The position numbers and the translations under genes are program-made. From contig JAYRJL010000001.1 of NCBI GenBank assembly GCA_041906305.1, positions 1,054,001 through 1,118,000 of the forward strand: a stretch of DNA of 64,000 nt. The letters are read 5' to 3'. The stretch comes from SHVZ01 sp041906305. GTDB taxonomy: Bacteria > Pseudomonadota > Alphaproteobacteria > SHVZ01. Shown piece after piece: positions 7,343 through 16,148 of this stretch (its first letter is position 1; every line of letters begins with the position of its first letter). A model generated the notes under the pieces. The model did not search any database, had not been told where the DNA came from, and saw only the letters and a list, made by a program, of their open reading frames with translations.

Positions 7343-7906
7343 ATGGCGCGCATCGAAGATCTCGCCGACCGCTATGGCCGTCATATCGCCACTCCCTGGC
7401 AGCGAACTGTCGCAGGTGCCCAGCGCGTGGTGATGGTCGTTTATGACAAAGAACTCGAGCGGACGCTCCGCGCGCGGAAGCTCGCATTCGAGACGGCCAC
7501 CCGCGAAGCAGGCCACGATTGGCACGAGATCGACTTGTCCTTAGCGTTCGCAGAATGGATGGCATCCGACGACTATCGCGACGAATACTTTGCATCGCCG
7601 GAAGACTTGCGGCTCAAGCTCGATGCGGAATTTCCCGACTATGTCGCAGAGCGCCTGCGGGATGCCCTTCGTAAGGCCGAAGTGACAGCAAACTCGGTCG
7701 TTGCGGTTCTTGGCGTCGGCTCTCTTTTCGGCTTCGCACGGATCTCCCAGATCCTGAAGATGGTAGAGGCCGATATCCAGGGACGGCTTGTCGTCTTTTT
7801 CCCCGGTCAGTTTGAACGCAACAATTACCGCCTGCTCGATGCCCGCGACGGCTGGAATTACCTCGCCGTACCCATCACGCTGCATGGTGAAGGAGCAAGT
7901 CTATGA
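7343..7906 (+). CDS. brxB: BREX protein BrxB (DUF1788)
   Basis: A protein of 187 residues starting at ATG 7343, two bases after the brxA stop; longer versions of the frame start inside brxA and are not needed. It has the DUF1788 layout: an N-terminal helix, then VMVVYDKELERTLRARKLAFE, a central VVAVLGVGSLFGFARISQIL strand-turn motif (about residues 115-135) and a C-terminal RLVVFFPGQFERNNYRLLDARDGWNYLAVPI. BrxB is a required but biochemically obscure core part of BREX. Its stop overlaps the brxC start by four bases (ATGA), so translation is coupled. Confidence 0.88.
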   Translation: MARIEDLADRYGRHIATPWQRTVAGAQRVVMVVYDKELERTLRARKLAFETATREAGHDWHEIDLSLAFAEWMASDDYRDEYFASPEDLRLKLDAEFPDYVAERLRDALRKAEVTANSVVAVLGVGSLFGFARISQILKMVEADIQGRLVVFFPGQFERNNYRLLDARDGWNYLAVPITLHGEGASL

Positions 7907-10900
7907 AGATCAAAGATACCCTGCAGCGTGACCCCGCCTCTCATCCCCTGGTGAACCAGGGCCAGGCGCGAATCTCCGATAGCCGGAATGAGCGGACGCA
8001 GTCGGAACTGCGCGGCGAGCTCGTCACCTTTGTCTGCGAAGGTCAGTACGCCGATGGCGTCCAGAAAATAGTCCGCTCGTTCTTGGACAACCTCGGCAAG
8101 ACCAGCCAGCGCGGTGCATGGGTCAGCGGCTTCTTCGGAAGCGGCAAGTCGCATCTCCTCAAGATGCTCTGCCACCTCTGGCAGGATACGGCCTTTCCGG
8201 ATGGCGCGACGGCCCGTAGCCTCGTGCCCTCGATCCCCGAGGATCTCCGCGCTCTGTTGCGCGAATTGGACACGGCAGGAAAGCGCGCCGGGGGCCTGAT
8301 CGCCGCTGCCGGCGCCCTGCCGAGTGGAACCACCGATAATGTGCGGCTGACGATATTGGCGATTCTCCTTCGCGCTGTCGGGCTCCCCGAGCAGTATCCC
8401 CAAGCTCGGTTCTGTCTTTGGCTGCACTCTGAAGGTCATTTCGACAAGGTCAAAGCGGCCGTCGATGCGGCCGGCAAGTCCTTCGAGCGCGAATTGAACA
8501 ATCTCTATGTCAGTGGTCCGATCGCGCGCGCGGTGATGGCTGCCGACCAAAATTTTGCGTCGACCGAAGCGGAGGCCAAGCAGCTGCTGAAAAGCGAGTT
8601 CGCACCTCAGCCCAGCGACATTAGTACTGAGCAGTTTCTGCGAATCGCGAAGGATGCCCTCAAGCTGAAGGCCAGAGACGGCCGACTGCCTTGCACGCTG
8701 CTCATTCTGGACGAAGCCCAGCAGTATATCGGCGAGTCCCAGCAGCGGGCCTCACTCCTCACCGAGGTGACCGAGGCCGTTTCCAAGCAGCTCGACAGCC
8801 ACGTCATGGTCGTCGCAGCGGGACAGAGCGCGCTGACCGAGATTCAGCTTCTGACCTATCTTCTCGATCGTTTCACAATCCGCGTGCCGCTCTCCGACGC
8901 CGAGGTCGAGACGGTAACCCGCAAGGTCCTTCTGCAGAAGAAGCCCACGGCGGTCCCGGATGTGCGCGCGCTGCTCGACAAGCATGCCGGCGAGGTTTCG
9001 CGGCAGCTGCAGGGTACCCGCATCGGCGAGTCCGTCGAGGATCGCGCCGTCATCGTCGACGACTATCCGCTTCTCCCTGTTCGCCGGCGCTTCTGGGAAC
9101 ACTGCTTCCGCCAGATTGATGCGGCCGGCACGAGCAGTCAGCTGCGATCTCAGCTGCGCATTATTCACGACGCTGTCGCTAAGGTCTCGGAACGCCCCCT
9201 TGGTTCAGTGGTGCCGGCTGACGAATTGTTCGAGGCGCTTGCGCCTGAGATGGTGAACACCGGTGTTCTGCTCCGGGAGATCAACGAGCGCATCATCAAG
9301 ATTGGCCGTACCGAGGGTGCAGTTGCTCAGCGTATCTGCGGTCTAGTGTTCCTGATCGGCAAGCTGAAGCGCGAAGCCGGCGCCGACATTGGCGTTCGAG
9401 CCACCAAGGACCACCTCGCCGATCTCCTGATCGACGATCTCTCCGCCGACAACGGCAAGCTTCGCGCCGAAGTCGAGGATAAGCTCAAGAAGCTCGGTGA
9501 TCAGGGCGTGCTGATGCTGGTTGGCGACGAGTATCGTCTCCAGACCCGCGAGGGAAGCGACTGGGATCGCGAGTTCCGTAACCGGCAGACCAAGCTCAAC
9601 AACGACGATGCCGCGATCCAGTTCAAGCGCGACCAACTGATCTACGGCGACATCGACAAGATCGTGCGTGGGATCCGGGTCATCCAGGGTGCGGCGAAGG
9701 AACCGCGCCAGTATCTGATCCACCGGGAACAGACGGCACCGGTTGCCGACGGCAGCAGCGTGCCGATCTGGATTCGCGACGGCTGGTCATGCGCAGAGAA
9801 GGATGTACTCGAAGCTGCCCGCACCGCCGGCATCGACAGCCCCATCCTCTTCGTTTTCATTCCACGTCAGTCGGCAGAAGATGTCCGGCGCCTGATCGTC
9901 GAAGCGGACGCCACCCAGCAGACGCTGGATGCCAAGGGCAATCCGACCACGGCCGAGGGCCAGGAAGCCCGGCAAAGCATGGATAGCCGCCGGGCGCGCG
10001 CCGTGGCAGATCGCGATCGCCTGATCCGCGATGTGGTCGCGAACGCCAAGGTGTTCCAGGGCGGCGGCAGCGAAGTGCTCGTGACTGCTCTCGAGGAGCG
10101 CATCAAGGCCGCGACCGAAGCGGCGCTCGTGCGGATGTTCCCTCGATTTAAGGATGCCGACTCGGCAGCCTGGGAGGCGGTCATCAAGCGCGCCCGCGAC
10201 GGGGCCGATCATCCTTTCCAGCCGACGGGACACACCGACGCCACCGAAAAGCATCCCGTCTGCCAGCAGGTGCTCTCCACCATCGGGGCCGGCAGTTCGG
10301 GATCGGACGTACGAAAGGCGCTGGGCAGCACTCCATTCGGCTGGCCGCGCGATGCCGTCGATGCCGCCCTGATCGCCCTCCATCGCCAACAGCACATCAC
10401 GGCGACCCTGAACGGACAGGCCATCCCACTTGGCCAGCTGGACCAGAACAAGATCGCCAAGGCGGACTTCCGGGTCGAGCATGCGACGCTCTCGGTCGGC
10501 GACCGCCTGATCCTCCGCAAGCTGTTCCAGGCGATTGGCCTCTCCTGCAAGAGCGGCGAAGAAGCCGTGCGCGCGGGCGAGTTCCTGAGCGGTTTCATTT
10601 CGCTCGCCAAGTCCGCCGGTGGGGATGCGCCGCTGCCCGCCTCGCCGGCGACCACAGAGATCGAGGATACCCAGCGACTGGTCGGAAACGAGCAGCTGGT
10701 CGCCATCAAGGCCAAGGCATCCGACTGGGAAGACAAGATCAAGGTCTGGACGGCCGCCCGCGACTTGATCGCCCAGCGGATTCCGACCTGGACCCTTGTC
10801 GAACGCCTGGCCAAGCATGCCGCCACGATCGTCGAAGCCAAGCCGCATCTCGACCAGATCGATGCCATCCGCGATCAACGCCTGCTGCTCGAAAAATCCG

Positions 10901-11352
10901 ATCCCGCGAACGTCATCCGCGTGGCGCTCGCCGGCTTGTTGCGGGATGCCGTTCAACAAAGTCATGCCGCACACGAAACCGCGTTCAATGCGGCCATGGC
11001 TTCCCTTGTCGCAAACGGTGTCTGGACCAAAGTCTCGCCAGCTGACCAGGCGAGCATCAAGGCCGCCGTCGGCCTTCAGGCACCGGTTAAGGCCGACGTC
11101 GCCAGTGATGACGCCCTGACCGGTTATCTCGATCGGAAGCCGTTATCGAGCATTCAGGCGGAGATTGATGCCATCGCCGCACGCGTGGCGCTGGCCATCG
11201 AGCGGGCCGCTCGCCTGCTTGAACCCAAGATCCAGACCGTGACTATCGAACGCAGCACGCTGCGCGACGAAAAGGAGGTCGAGGTCTGGATCGAACGCCA
11301 GCGGGCCGTGCTGATTGCGGCTGTGAAGGCAGGCCCTGTTTTGGTGAGCTGA
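7903..11352 (+). CDS. brxC: BREX P-loop ATPase BrxC
   Basis: A protein of 1,149 residues, near the usual 1,200 for BrxC. The P-loop GFFGSGKSHLLK lies at residues 76-87 (Lys82, Ser83) and a Walker B LLILDEAQQ at 266-274 (Asp270, Glu271), the ORC/Cdc6-like AAA+ arrangement of this family. The rest is long and mostly helical, with coiled-coil-prone stretches around residues 640-720 and 940-1,060. BrxC is an ATPase thought to couple phage recognition to methylation and exclusion with PglX and PglZ. The start overlaps brxB. The next gene, 22 bp on, is a ParA-type ATPase rather than pglX, which departs from the standard type 1 order. Confidence 0.93.
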   Translation: MKIKDTLQRDPASHPLVNQGQARISDSRNERTQSELRGELVTFVCEGQYADGVQKIVRSFLDNLGKTSQRGAWVSGFFGSGKSHLLKMLCHLWQDTAFPDGATARSLVPSIPEDLRALLRELDTAGKRAGGLIAAAGALPSGTTDNVRLTILAILLRAVGLPEQYPQARFCLWLHSEGHFDKVKAAVDAAGKSFERELNNLYVSGPIARAVMAADQNFASTEAEAKQLLKSEFAPQPSDISTEQFLRIAKDALKLKARDGRLPCTLLILDEAQQYIGESQQRASLLTEVTEAVSKQLDSHVMVVAAGQSALTEIQLLTYLLDRFTIRVPLSDAEVETVTRKVLLQKKPTAVPDVRALLDKHAGEVSRQLQGTRIGESVEDRAVIVDDYPLLPVRRRFWEHCFRQIDAAGTSSQLRSQLRIIHDAVAKVSERPLGSVVPADELFEALAPEMVNTGVLLREINERIIKIGRTEGAVAQRICGLVFLIGKLKREAGADIGVRATKDHLADLLIDDLSADNGKLRAEVEDKLKKLGDQGVLMLVGDEYRLQTREGSDWDREFRNRQTKLNNDDAAIQFKRDQLIYGDIDKIVRGIRVIQGAAKEPRQYLIHREQTAPVADGSSVPIWIRDGWSCAEKDVLEAARTAGIDSPILFVFIPRQSAEDVRRLIVEADATQQTLDAKGNPTTAEGQEARQSMDSRRARAVADRDRLIRDVVANAKVFQGGGSEVLVTALEERIKAATEAALVRMFPRFKDADSAAWEAVIKRARDGADHPFQPTGHTDATEKHPVCQQVLSTIGAGSSGSDVRKALGSTPFGWPRDAVDAALIALHRQQHITATLNGQAIPLGQLDQNKIAKADFRVEHATLSVGDRLILRKLFQAIGLSCKSGEEAVRAGEFLSGFISLAKSAGGDAPLPASPATTEIEDTQRLVGNEQLVAIKAKASDWEDKIKVWTAARDLIAQRIPTWTLVERLAKHAATIVEAKPHLDQIDAIRDQRLLLEKSDPANVIRVALAGLLRDAVQQSHAAHETAFNAAMASLVANGVWTKVSPADQASIKAAVGLQAPVKADVASDDALTGYLDRKPLSSIQAEIDAIAARVALAIERAARLLEPKIQTVTIERSTLRDEKEVEVWIERQRAVLIAAVKAGPVLVS

Positions 11353-11374
11353 AACGACGGTAGGGGGCAAGAAA

Positions 11375-12247
11375 ATGAAAACGATTGCGACAATCAATTT
11401 CAAGGGCGGCGTCGGCAAGACAACCTGCACTTGGGCGCTTGGCAATGTCGCGGCCGGTCAACCCGGAAAATCCGCCCTCGTCTTCGATCTCGACGCGCAA
11501 ATGTCGCTCACGCAGTCGATAGCCCTGAACGAGGACGGGAATCCGTTCAAGGACTTCACCGACTGGTACGATCGTTCGATCACGAAGAAAAAGACGATCT
11601 TCGATGCGTTGGATGAATTTACCCGACCGAGCACCTTTAACTTCGGCATCAACCACGATTTCATCTATCGGATCAGCGAGCGATACCATTTCGTCCCCTC
11701 GGTCGAGGACCTCTATTGGACCGAACTGGAGCTCTTCGATCGGGACAAGGTGAAGTTCTTCATTCATCGGATGCTCGAGAAGATCCGCAACGCGAAGGGC
11801 GTCCCAAACTACGACTACGTGCTCTTCGATTGTCCCCCTTCTTTCAGTCTTCTGAGCTATTCCGTCCTCTCCTGTTGCGATCTAGTTCTTATTCCGATCA
11901 ATCCTGACTTCTTTGCGGCGAAGGGTTTGAACCTCCTCTTGAGCAGCTTGCGCATGCGCATCGAGCCCTTCCCCGTTCCACGGATCGGCGTGTTCATGAA
12001 CCGCGCAAAGCGTCCAGGTGGGAACAGCCCGAAGCGTTTCAGCAACGAGACGCAGAGATACCTGGACGATGCCCGCTTGGTCCTGAAGAACGGCGCCGCC
12101 GCCAACGGGCTGAAGGTGAAACTTTTCGATACGGCCATCTTTGACAAGGTCGGCATGAAGCGGGCCATACAGGAGGGCATGCCAAATGAATTTCGAACAC
12201 AGTTCTCATCCCTCTGGGGCGAAGTCGCCAAGTTTCTCGAGGAATAG
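11375..12247 (+). CDS. ParA/MinD-type ATPase embedded in the BREX operon
   Basis: A protein of 290 residues with the deviant Walker A box KGGVGKTT at 10-17 (signature Lys10 and Lys15), the switch I region VFDLDAQMSLTQS near 43-55 and Walker B YVLFDCPPSFS near 148-158, followed by VLIPINPDFFAAKGL. These are the hallmarks of ParA/Soj ATPases, which dimerise on ATP, bind DNA non-specifically and move cargo. There is no ParB gene or parS-like repeat nearby. The gene starts 22 bp after brxC, and two bases separate its stop from the next small gene, so it is an integral part of the operon. ParA is not among the core BREX genes I know. It may position the BREX complex or act as an extra switch; this is inference. 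Confidence 0.9.
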   Translation: MKTIATINFKGGVGKTTCTWALGNVAAGQPGKSALVFDLDAQMSLTQSIALNEDGNPFKDFTDWYDRSITKKKTIFDALDEFTRPSTFNFGINHDFIYRISERYHFVPSVEDLYWTELELFDRDKVKFFIHRMLEKIRNAKGVPNYDYVLFDCPPSFSLLSYSVLSCCDLVLIPINPDFFAAKGLNLLLSSLRMRIEPFPVPRIGVFMNRAKRPGGNSPKRFSNETQRYLDDARLVLKNGAAANGLKVKLFDTAIFDKVGMKRAIQEGMPNEFRTQFSSLWGEVAKFLEE

Positions 12248-12249
12248 TC

Positions 12250-12636
12250 ATGTCTGACGCCGACAACGACAAAATGACCCTCGTCTTGGCGAAGCTGGAC
12301 CGGATCATTGAGCTGCTCGAGGCCAAACCCCTGCAGCCCGTTAAGACCAGAGGGAAGGAACAAAAAGACAAACCGCCGCCGCTCAGCAAGGAGGAGGTCG
12401 AAGAGCATCAGCGCGCCTTCGACCGTCTTTTCGACGACTGGAGCGCGGGAAAGGAGCTCGAGGTCCAGCGCGAGCTTGAAGACATGGATGCGGAAGAGAT
12501 CAGGCGGTTTGCGGATGCAAACAATCTCAATGTCACGACGAAGATGCCGAAACAGAAGGTTCTCAATCTGATCAGCGGTCGCTTCCGTGAGCGTCGACAG
12601 CTGACACGGCAGCACTTTCGTAGAGGCCAGGAGTGA
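12250..12636 (+). CDS. Small charged protein with SAP/Rho-N-like end, probable ParA partner
   Basis: A protein of 128 residues, highly charged. Residues 1-25 form a helix (KMTLVLAKLDRIIELLEAK), 30-50 a Lys/Pro-rich linker, 50-75 an acidic helix, and residues 75-115 (MDAEEIRRFADANNLNVTTK then KVLNLISGRFRERR) resemble a SAP or Rho-N fold that binds nucleic acid. It starts two bases after the ParA stop, and its own TGA overlaps the pglX start (GTGATG), so it is coupled on both sides. Small partner proteins that stimulate ParA ATPases are common, which makes this the likely partner. I know no BREX core gene like it. The SAP assignment is by eye. Confidence 0.75.
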   Translation: MSDADNDKMTLVLAKLDRIIELLEAKPLQPVKTRGKEQKDKPPPLSKEEVEEHQRAFDRLFDDWSAGKELEVQRELEDMDAEEIRRFADANNLNVTTKMPKQKVLNLISGRFRERRQLTRQHFRRGQE

Positions 12637-15600
12637 TGCGTTCTGGCATGCGCTCGTTGGACCGCTCGCTCCGTAAGGAGCTTGAGAAAACGGTAAGGCA
12701 TGCGCGGCGTGCGGCCGAGGCTGGCGCACGCAAGGCTGTAGCTCAGCTCGGCATAGGTGAAGCGAACGCGCCAGCTCACCTAACGGCCGATCAGCGCACG
12801 CTCCGCAATCGACTCCGCGCCCATGGCCGTCAACTCGGAGACCGCCGCGACCCGAAGACGGGCAGTCAAGAGACTGCGCGCCTCGTCCAGGAGTGTGCGT
12901 ATGAACACTGGCACCGCATGCTGTTCGCGCGGTTTCTCGCCGAGACCGACCTGCTGATCGAGCCGGAGTCGGGCGTCGCCATCACCCTCGATGAAGTGCA
13001 GGAACTCGCCCGCGAGAAGGCAACGGACTGGCTTGAACTCGCCAGCGACTACGCCGAGCGCATGCTGCCGCAGATCTTCCGCAAGGACGATCCGGTGCTG
13101 GACATCGCGCTGCCGCCGGAAACCCGCTCTGAGATGGAGGACCTGCTAAAGGGCCTGACGAAGCCGGTGTTCGAGGCCGACGACAGCCTCGGGTGGGTCT
13201 ACCAGTTCTGGCAGTCGGACAGGAAGGACGAGGTCAACAAGTCCGAGGTGAAGATCGGCGCGGATGAGCTGCCGGCTGTCACGCAGCTCTTCACCGAGGA
13301 CTACATGGTCCTCTTCCTGCTTCACAACACTCTCGGCGCCTGGTGGGCCGGCAAGGTGCTCGCCAACAACGCTAGCCTCGTCGCATCGGCGCCGGACGAG
13401 CCGGCGCTACGCGCGGCCTGCAAGGTCGGCGACATCGACTGGACCTATCTGCGCTTTGTACGGGACAAAGCCGAAGACGGAACGGAGGGACGATGGCGTC
13501 CCGCCGCCGGCGCATTTGAAGGCTGGCCGAGAACGGCCAAGGCATTGACTGTGCTCGATCCCTGCATGGGCTCGGGACACTTCCTTGTCTTCGCCCTGCC
13601 GATCCTCGTCGCGTTCCGAATGGCGGAGGAGGGGCTTTCTCAATCGGCGGCCGTGAATGCGGTGCTCAAGGACAACCTGTTCGGGCTGGAGATCGACCCG
13701 CGCTGCACGCAGATCGCGGCGTTCAATCTCGCCTTCGCGGCGTGGCGGAAGGTCGGCCACCGGCCGCTGCCGCAGCTCAATCTCGCCTGCTCGGGGCTCG
13801 CCATCGGCGTCACCAAAGCCGAGTGGCTGAAGCTCGCAGAGAAAGCGGTGGCGGCTGCAGATCCGGCGGCGAAGCGCGACCTGCTCGGTGTCGAAAAAAA
13901 TCTACTGACCGTCGGGCTTGAGGAGCGAGTCAAGAACGGGCTCGGGGCACTTTACGACCTCTTCGCCAAGGCGCCGTGGCTCGGCAGCCTGATTGATCCG
14001 CGCCGTGCTGGCGCCGATATATTTCGAGAAGGCTTCGACAAGCTAGAACCGCTGATCGCGTCTATTTTTGCTGCAGCCGACACAGATGATGTACGCGAGA
14101 TGGCCGTAGCCGCACAGGGGATGGCGAAGGCAGCGGAGGTGCTGCAGGGACGATTCTCGCTCGTCGCCACAAATGTTCCCTACCTCGGTCGCGGAAAGCA
14201 GGACGAGATACTAAAAAGCTATTGCGGAAACTCTTACCCAGCTGCCAAGACTGACCTTGCTACCTGCTTCGTTGAGAGGTGCTTGGAGTACTGCGATAAG
14301 GCGGGCTCCATAGCTTTAGTAACGCCTCAAAACTGGCTCTTTTTGGGTGCCTATAAGCATCTTCGAGCCAAGCTACTTAAGAACGACAGGTGGTCAACAG
14401 TAGCGCGCCTCGGTCCGCGGGCTTTTGAAACGATCTCGGGCGAGGTCGTCAGCGTGGCGCTCGTCTGTGTCGAGAGTCGTATTCCGGATATTCGGGGAAC
14501 TTTTTTCGGGATTGATTGCGGAGACGACCGGACACCTCGTGAGAAACAACTCAGCCTTGAATTGAAGAGCGGTGTGATTCTGGATCAAAAGGATCAAATC
14601 GCAAATCCGGATAGCACAATAAAATTAGAGCCTTTGTCGCCTCACCCGCTCCTTGGAACGATCTCAAACTGCAACCAAGGCATTGGCACCGCCGACGCCA
14701 ACCGTTACATCGCGCGCTTTTGGGAAGTTCCCGTCTTGCCGAGCAAGGTCTGGTCCTTTTACCAAATGGCACCGGACAAAGTTGCGGCGGTGAGTGGATG
14801 CCACAGCATCCTCCGATGGGAGAACGGGCATGGACCTCTTGCGACTTCACCACAAGCAAGGATTTGCGGTCAGCCCGCCTGGGGAAAGGCCGGCATCGCA
14901 CTAGCCGTCACAAAGGAGATTTATAGGTCCCGTTACATGGGGACTTTGTTCGACTGCACGATGGGAGCGCTGACGTGCCAGGATGATCTTAATCTTGATG
15001 CGGTTTTCGAGTTTGTTTTCTCTGATGATTTCCCTGATGCGGTTCGGCGAGTCGACCAAGCTCTGTCGATAACGGAAAGCTCTTTCCTGAAGGTACCAAT
15101 CGACCTCGCAAAGTACCAGCTGGCCGGTTCAGTTTGGCGTAAGGAGATGGCTAATGGCACCAATGACGCGACAGAGTGGGTATTCGACGGGTGCCCCGCA
15201 ACGGCATCCTCACCGCTTCAAGTCACGATAGCGCGCCTGCTGGGCTATAGGTGGCCTCGCCAGATCGGATCGGCATTCATGGATTATCCGGCGCTCGAAC
15301 CGGATCGTCTTGAACCTCATGCTGACTCTGACGGCATCGTCTGCCTTACCGCCCTGAAGGGCGATCCCCCGGCCGAGCAGCGCCTGAACGCGCTTCTCGC
15401 AGATGCGTTCGGCACCGAATGGTCGGCCTCGAAACTCTCGGGGCTGCTTGCTGAAGCCGGCTATACCGGTAAGACACTCGATGACTGGCTACGCGACAGT
15501 TTTTTTGGCCAACATTGCGAACTGTTTCAGCAGAGGCCCTTCATCTGGCACATCTGGGATGGGCGGCGCGACGGTTTCCATGCGCTCGTCAACTATCACC

Positions 15601-16148
15601 GCCTCGCCGCGCCGAACGGCGAAGGCCGGCGCACGCTTGAGAAGCTGATCTACTCCTATCTCGGCGACTGGATCGACCGCCAACGCGCCGACCAGAAGGC
15701 TGGCGTCGAAGGCGCTGACGCGCGCCTTACCCACGCCGAACATTTGAAGACGGAACTCACAAATATCCTGGAGGGCGAACCGCCCTACGACCTCTTCGTG
15801 CGCTGGAAGCCGCTCCACGAGCAGCCGCTCGGCTGGGACCCGGATATTAACGACGGCGTGCGGATGAACATCCGCCCGTTCATGACCGCCCGCACGCTGA
15901 ATGCACGCGGCGCCAACGCCTGCATACTGCGCACCACACCGAAGATCAAATGGGACAAGGATCGCGGCAAGGAGCCGAACCGCGATAAGGCCGAGTTCCC
16001 CTGGTTCTGGGGCTGGGATGAGGCCAGTGCCGACTTCGCTGGTGGTGCCGTTTTCGACGGCAACCGCTGGAACGATCTGCACTACAGCCGCGCGCTGAAG
16101 GAGGCCGCACGCGATCGACACCGCGTCAAGCCGGGAGGCAAGAGGTGA
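12633..16148 (+). CDS. pglX: BREX adenine-specific DNA methyltransferase PglX
   Basis: A protein of 1,171 residues starting with GTG 12633 (or ATG 12636), overlapping the small gene before it. The SAM-binding motif I is LDPCMGSGHF at 308-317, and the catalytic motif IV appears as NVPY at 514-517, with Val in place of the usual Pro of NPPY. Type 1 BREX enzymes methylate adenine in a short non-palindromic site on host DNA and take part in blocking phage DNA. Residues from about 515 to 870 (roughly 14,180-15,240) form the region after motif IV where target recognition lies. That stretch is clearly poorer in GC (about 40-52% by hand count on four lines) than the flanks (about 65%). PglZ overlaps its end by four bases. 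Confidence 0.93.
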   Translation: MMRSGMRSLDRSLRKELEKTVRHARRAAEAGARKAVAQLGIGEANAPAHLTADQRTLRNRLRAHGRQLGDRRDPKTGSQETARLVQECAYEHWHRMLFARFLAETDLLIEPESGVAITLDEVQELAREKATDWLELASDYAERMLPQIFRKDDPVLDIALPPETRSEMEDLLKGLTKPVFEADDSLGWVYQFWQSDRKDEVNKSEVKIGADELPAVTQLFTEDYMVLFLLHNTLGAWWAGKVLANNASLVASAPDEPALRAACKVGDIDWTYLRFVRDKAEDGTEGRWRPAAGAFEGWPRTAKALTVLDPCMGSGHFLVFALPILVAFRMAEEGLSQSAAVNAVLKDNLFGLEIDPRCTQIAAFNLAFAAWRKVGHRPLPQLNLACSGLAIGVTKAEWLKLAEKAVAAADPAAKRDLLGVEKNLLTVGLEERVKNGLGALYDLFAKAPWLGSLIDPRRAGADIFREGFDKLEPLIASIFAAADTDDVREMAVAAQGMAKAAEVLQGRFSLVATNVPYLGRGKQDEILKSYCGNSYPAAKTDLATCFVERCLEYCDKAGSIALVTPQNWLFLGAYKHLRAKLLKNDRWSTVARLGPRAFETISGEVVSVALVCVESRIPDIRGTFFGIDCGDDRTPREKQLSLELKSGVILDQKDQIANPDSTIKLEPLSPHPLLGTISNCNQGIGTADANRYIARFWEVPVLPSKVWSFYQMAPDKVAAVSGCHSILRWENGHGPLATSPQARICGQPAWGKAGIALAVTKEIYRSRYMGTLFDCTMGALTCQDDLNLDAVFEFVFSDDFPDAVRRVDQALSITESSFLKVPIDLAKYQLAGSVWRKEMANGTNDATEWVFDGCPATASSPLQVTIARLLGYRWPRQIGSAFMDYPALEPDRLEPHADSDGIVCLTALKGDPPAEQRLNALLADAFGTEWSASKLSGLLAEAGYTGKTLDDWLRDSFFGQHCELFQQRPFIWHIWDGRRDGFHALVNYHRLAAPNGEGRRTLEKLIYSYLGDWIDRQRADQKAGVEGADARLTHAEHLKTELTNILEGEPPYDLFVRWKPLHEQPLGWDPDINDGVRMNIRPFMTARTLNARGANACILRTTPKIKWDKDRGKEPNRDKAEFPWFWGWDEASADFAGGAVFDGNRWNDLHYSRALKEAARDRHRVKPGGKR

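Noticed and set aside
14172..14183. NVPY instead of NPPY as a sign of dead PglX
   Set aside because: Position two of this motif varies among adenine methyltransferases, and the Asn, Pro and Tyr are kept along with motif I, so loss of activity is not implied.
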